Positions 63,460 through 64,000 of a stretch of DNA of 64,000 nt are shown here, in pieces. Origin of the DNA: Heliopora coerulea (Eukaryota > Cnidaria > Anthozoa > Scleralcyonacea > Helioporidae); assembly GCA_030142905.1 (NCBI GenBank), contig JASJOG010000178.1, positions 310,001 to 374,000 of the forward strand, in the 5' to 3' direction. The position numbers were made by a program, and so were the translations under genes. The notes under the pieces were generated by a model, which saw only the letters and a program-made list of their open reading frames with translations, did not search any database and had not been told where the DNA came from. Within the stretch, counting starts at the first letter, position 1. Each line of letters begins with the position of its first letter.

Positions 63460-64000
63460 ATCATGAAAATATTCAACACAAATTCAAGTAAAAATTATGG
63501 TGTGTTCAAGTGCAGTTGCTTCGTATCTGTTGAGCTGTTCTGAGAATCCTTCCTGAAAACTTTCCGACAACGATCAGTAAACATCAGCTTATTAATGAAA
63601 TGTGATGCTATTGTTAGGAAATGATGAATATTCAGAAAAGAATCAGCAGATGTTTTTTCACTGCGTGGCAAGTACGGTGGATACTGAATCGTACATTCAG
63701 AAGAAAACTTGAACGAGTTTTCGTATAGTTCAAGGACAACACTCTGTCAACCTATAATCTTGCTATATTCATATAATTCGGCCATAATAAAGTTAATTTG
63801 CCTCTCTTAAAAGAAACGACAGGCGAAACTTAAGATGGGACTAAATTAGAAGCTTAATTTTACTTTTAAAATGAGGCATCGCGGAAAACGCATTGATTTT
63901 GATTGTTCGTGGAGAGAAAGAAGCATAAGGACATTGCACACTCAAACTGATCATTAAAAATCCGTGGTTTTATTTATTTTTTTTTAGCAACGTATATAAA
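63460..64000. other. 5' flank of the 399-residue frame
   Basis: Expected to hold its 5' untranslated region and promoter on the minus strand. No TATA box at a convincing place and no splice acceptor near the ATG. Confidence 0.35.

Overview
The window looks like nuclear DNA of an animal, most likely an anthozoan cnidarian such as a stony coral or sea anemone. It is AT-rich and holds two intron-rich metazoan genes with small exons. The introns and spacers are full of short non-autonomous DNA transposons, fold-back repeats, tRNA-derived SINEs, a Penelope-like retroelement remnant and a LINE tail. The phylum is an inference from repeat style, base composition and gene structure; no marker proves it.

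Layout. (1) About 3.3-19.7 kb, plus strand: a glutamate dehydrogenase gene. I could join 14 coding exons in phase up to the stop at 19685-19687; the true 5' end is uncertain. (2) 19.7-22.8 kb: spacer between two tail-to-tail genes. (3) 22.8-38.95 kb, minus strand: an orthologue of the SP-RING transcriptional co-regulator ZMIZ1/ZMIZ2, whose 20 coding exons join in phase into 1107 residues. (4) 39-51.3 kb: no recognisable gene. Most of it (about 40.6-50.4 kb) is almost free of CpG, with fairly sharp edges. (5) 51.4-62.2 kb: repeat-bearing spacer with normal CpG. (6) 62.26-63.46 kb, minus strand: an unrecognised 399-residue single-exon reading frame.

The genes do not form an operon or obvious pathway. 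Glutamate dehydrogenase links 2-oxoglutarate, ammonium and glutamate. ZMIZ proteins are nuclear SUMO-pathway and transcription cofactors. The most notable points are: a glutamate dehydrogenase lacking the regulatory 'antenna' of animal enzymes; a Harbinger-like MITE inserted inside one of its 5' splice sites without destroying it; an Ala/Thr tract in ZMIZ shared with vertebrates; the CpG desert; and the orphan reading frame. All exon joins were made by eye from splice consensus, phase and remembered family sequences, not by alignment software.
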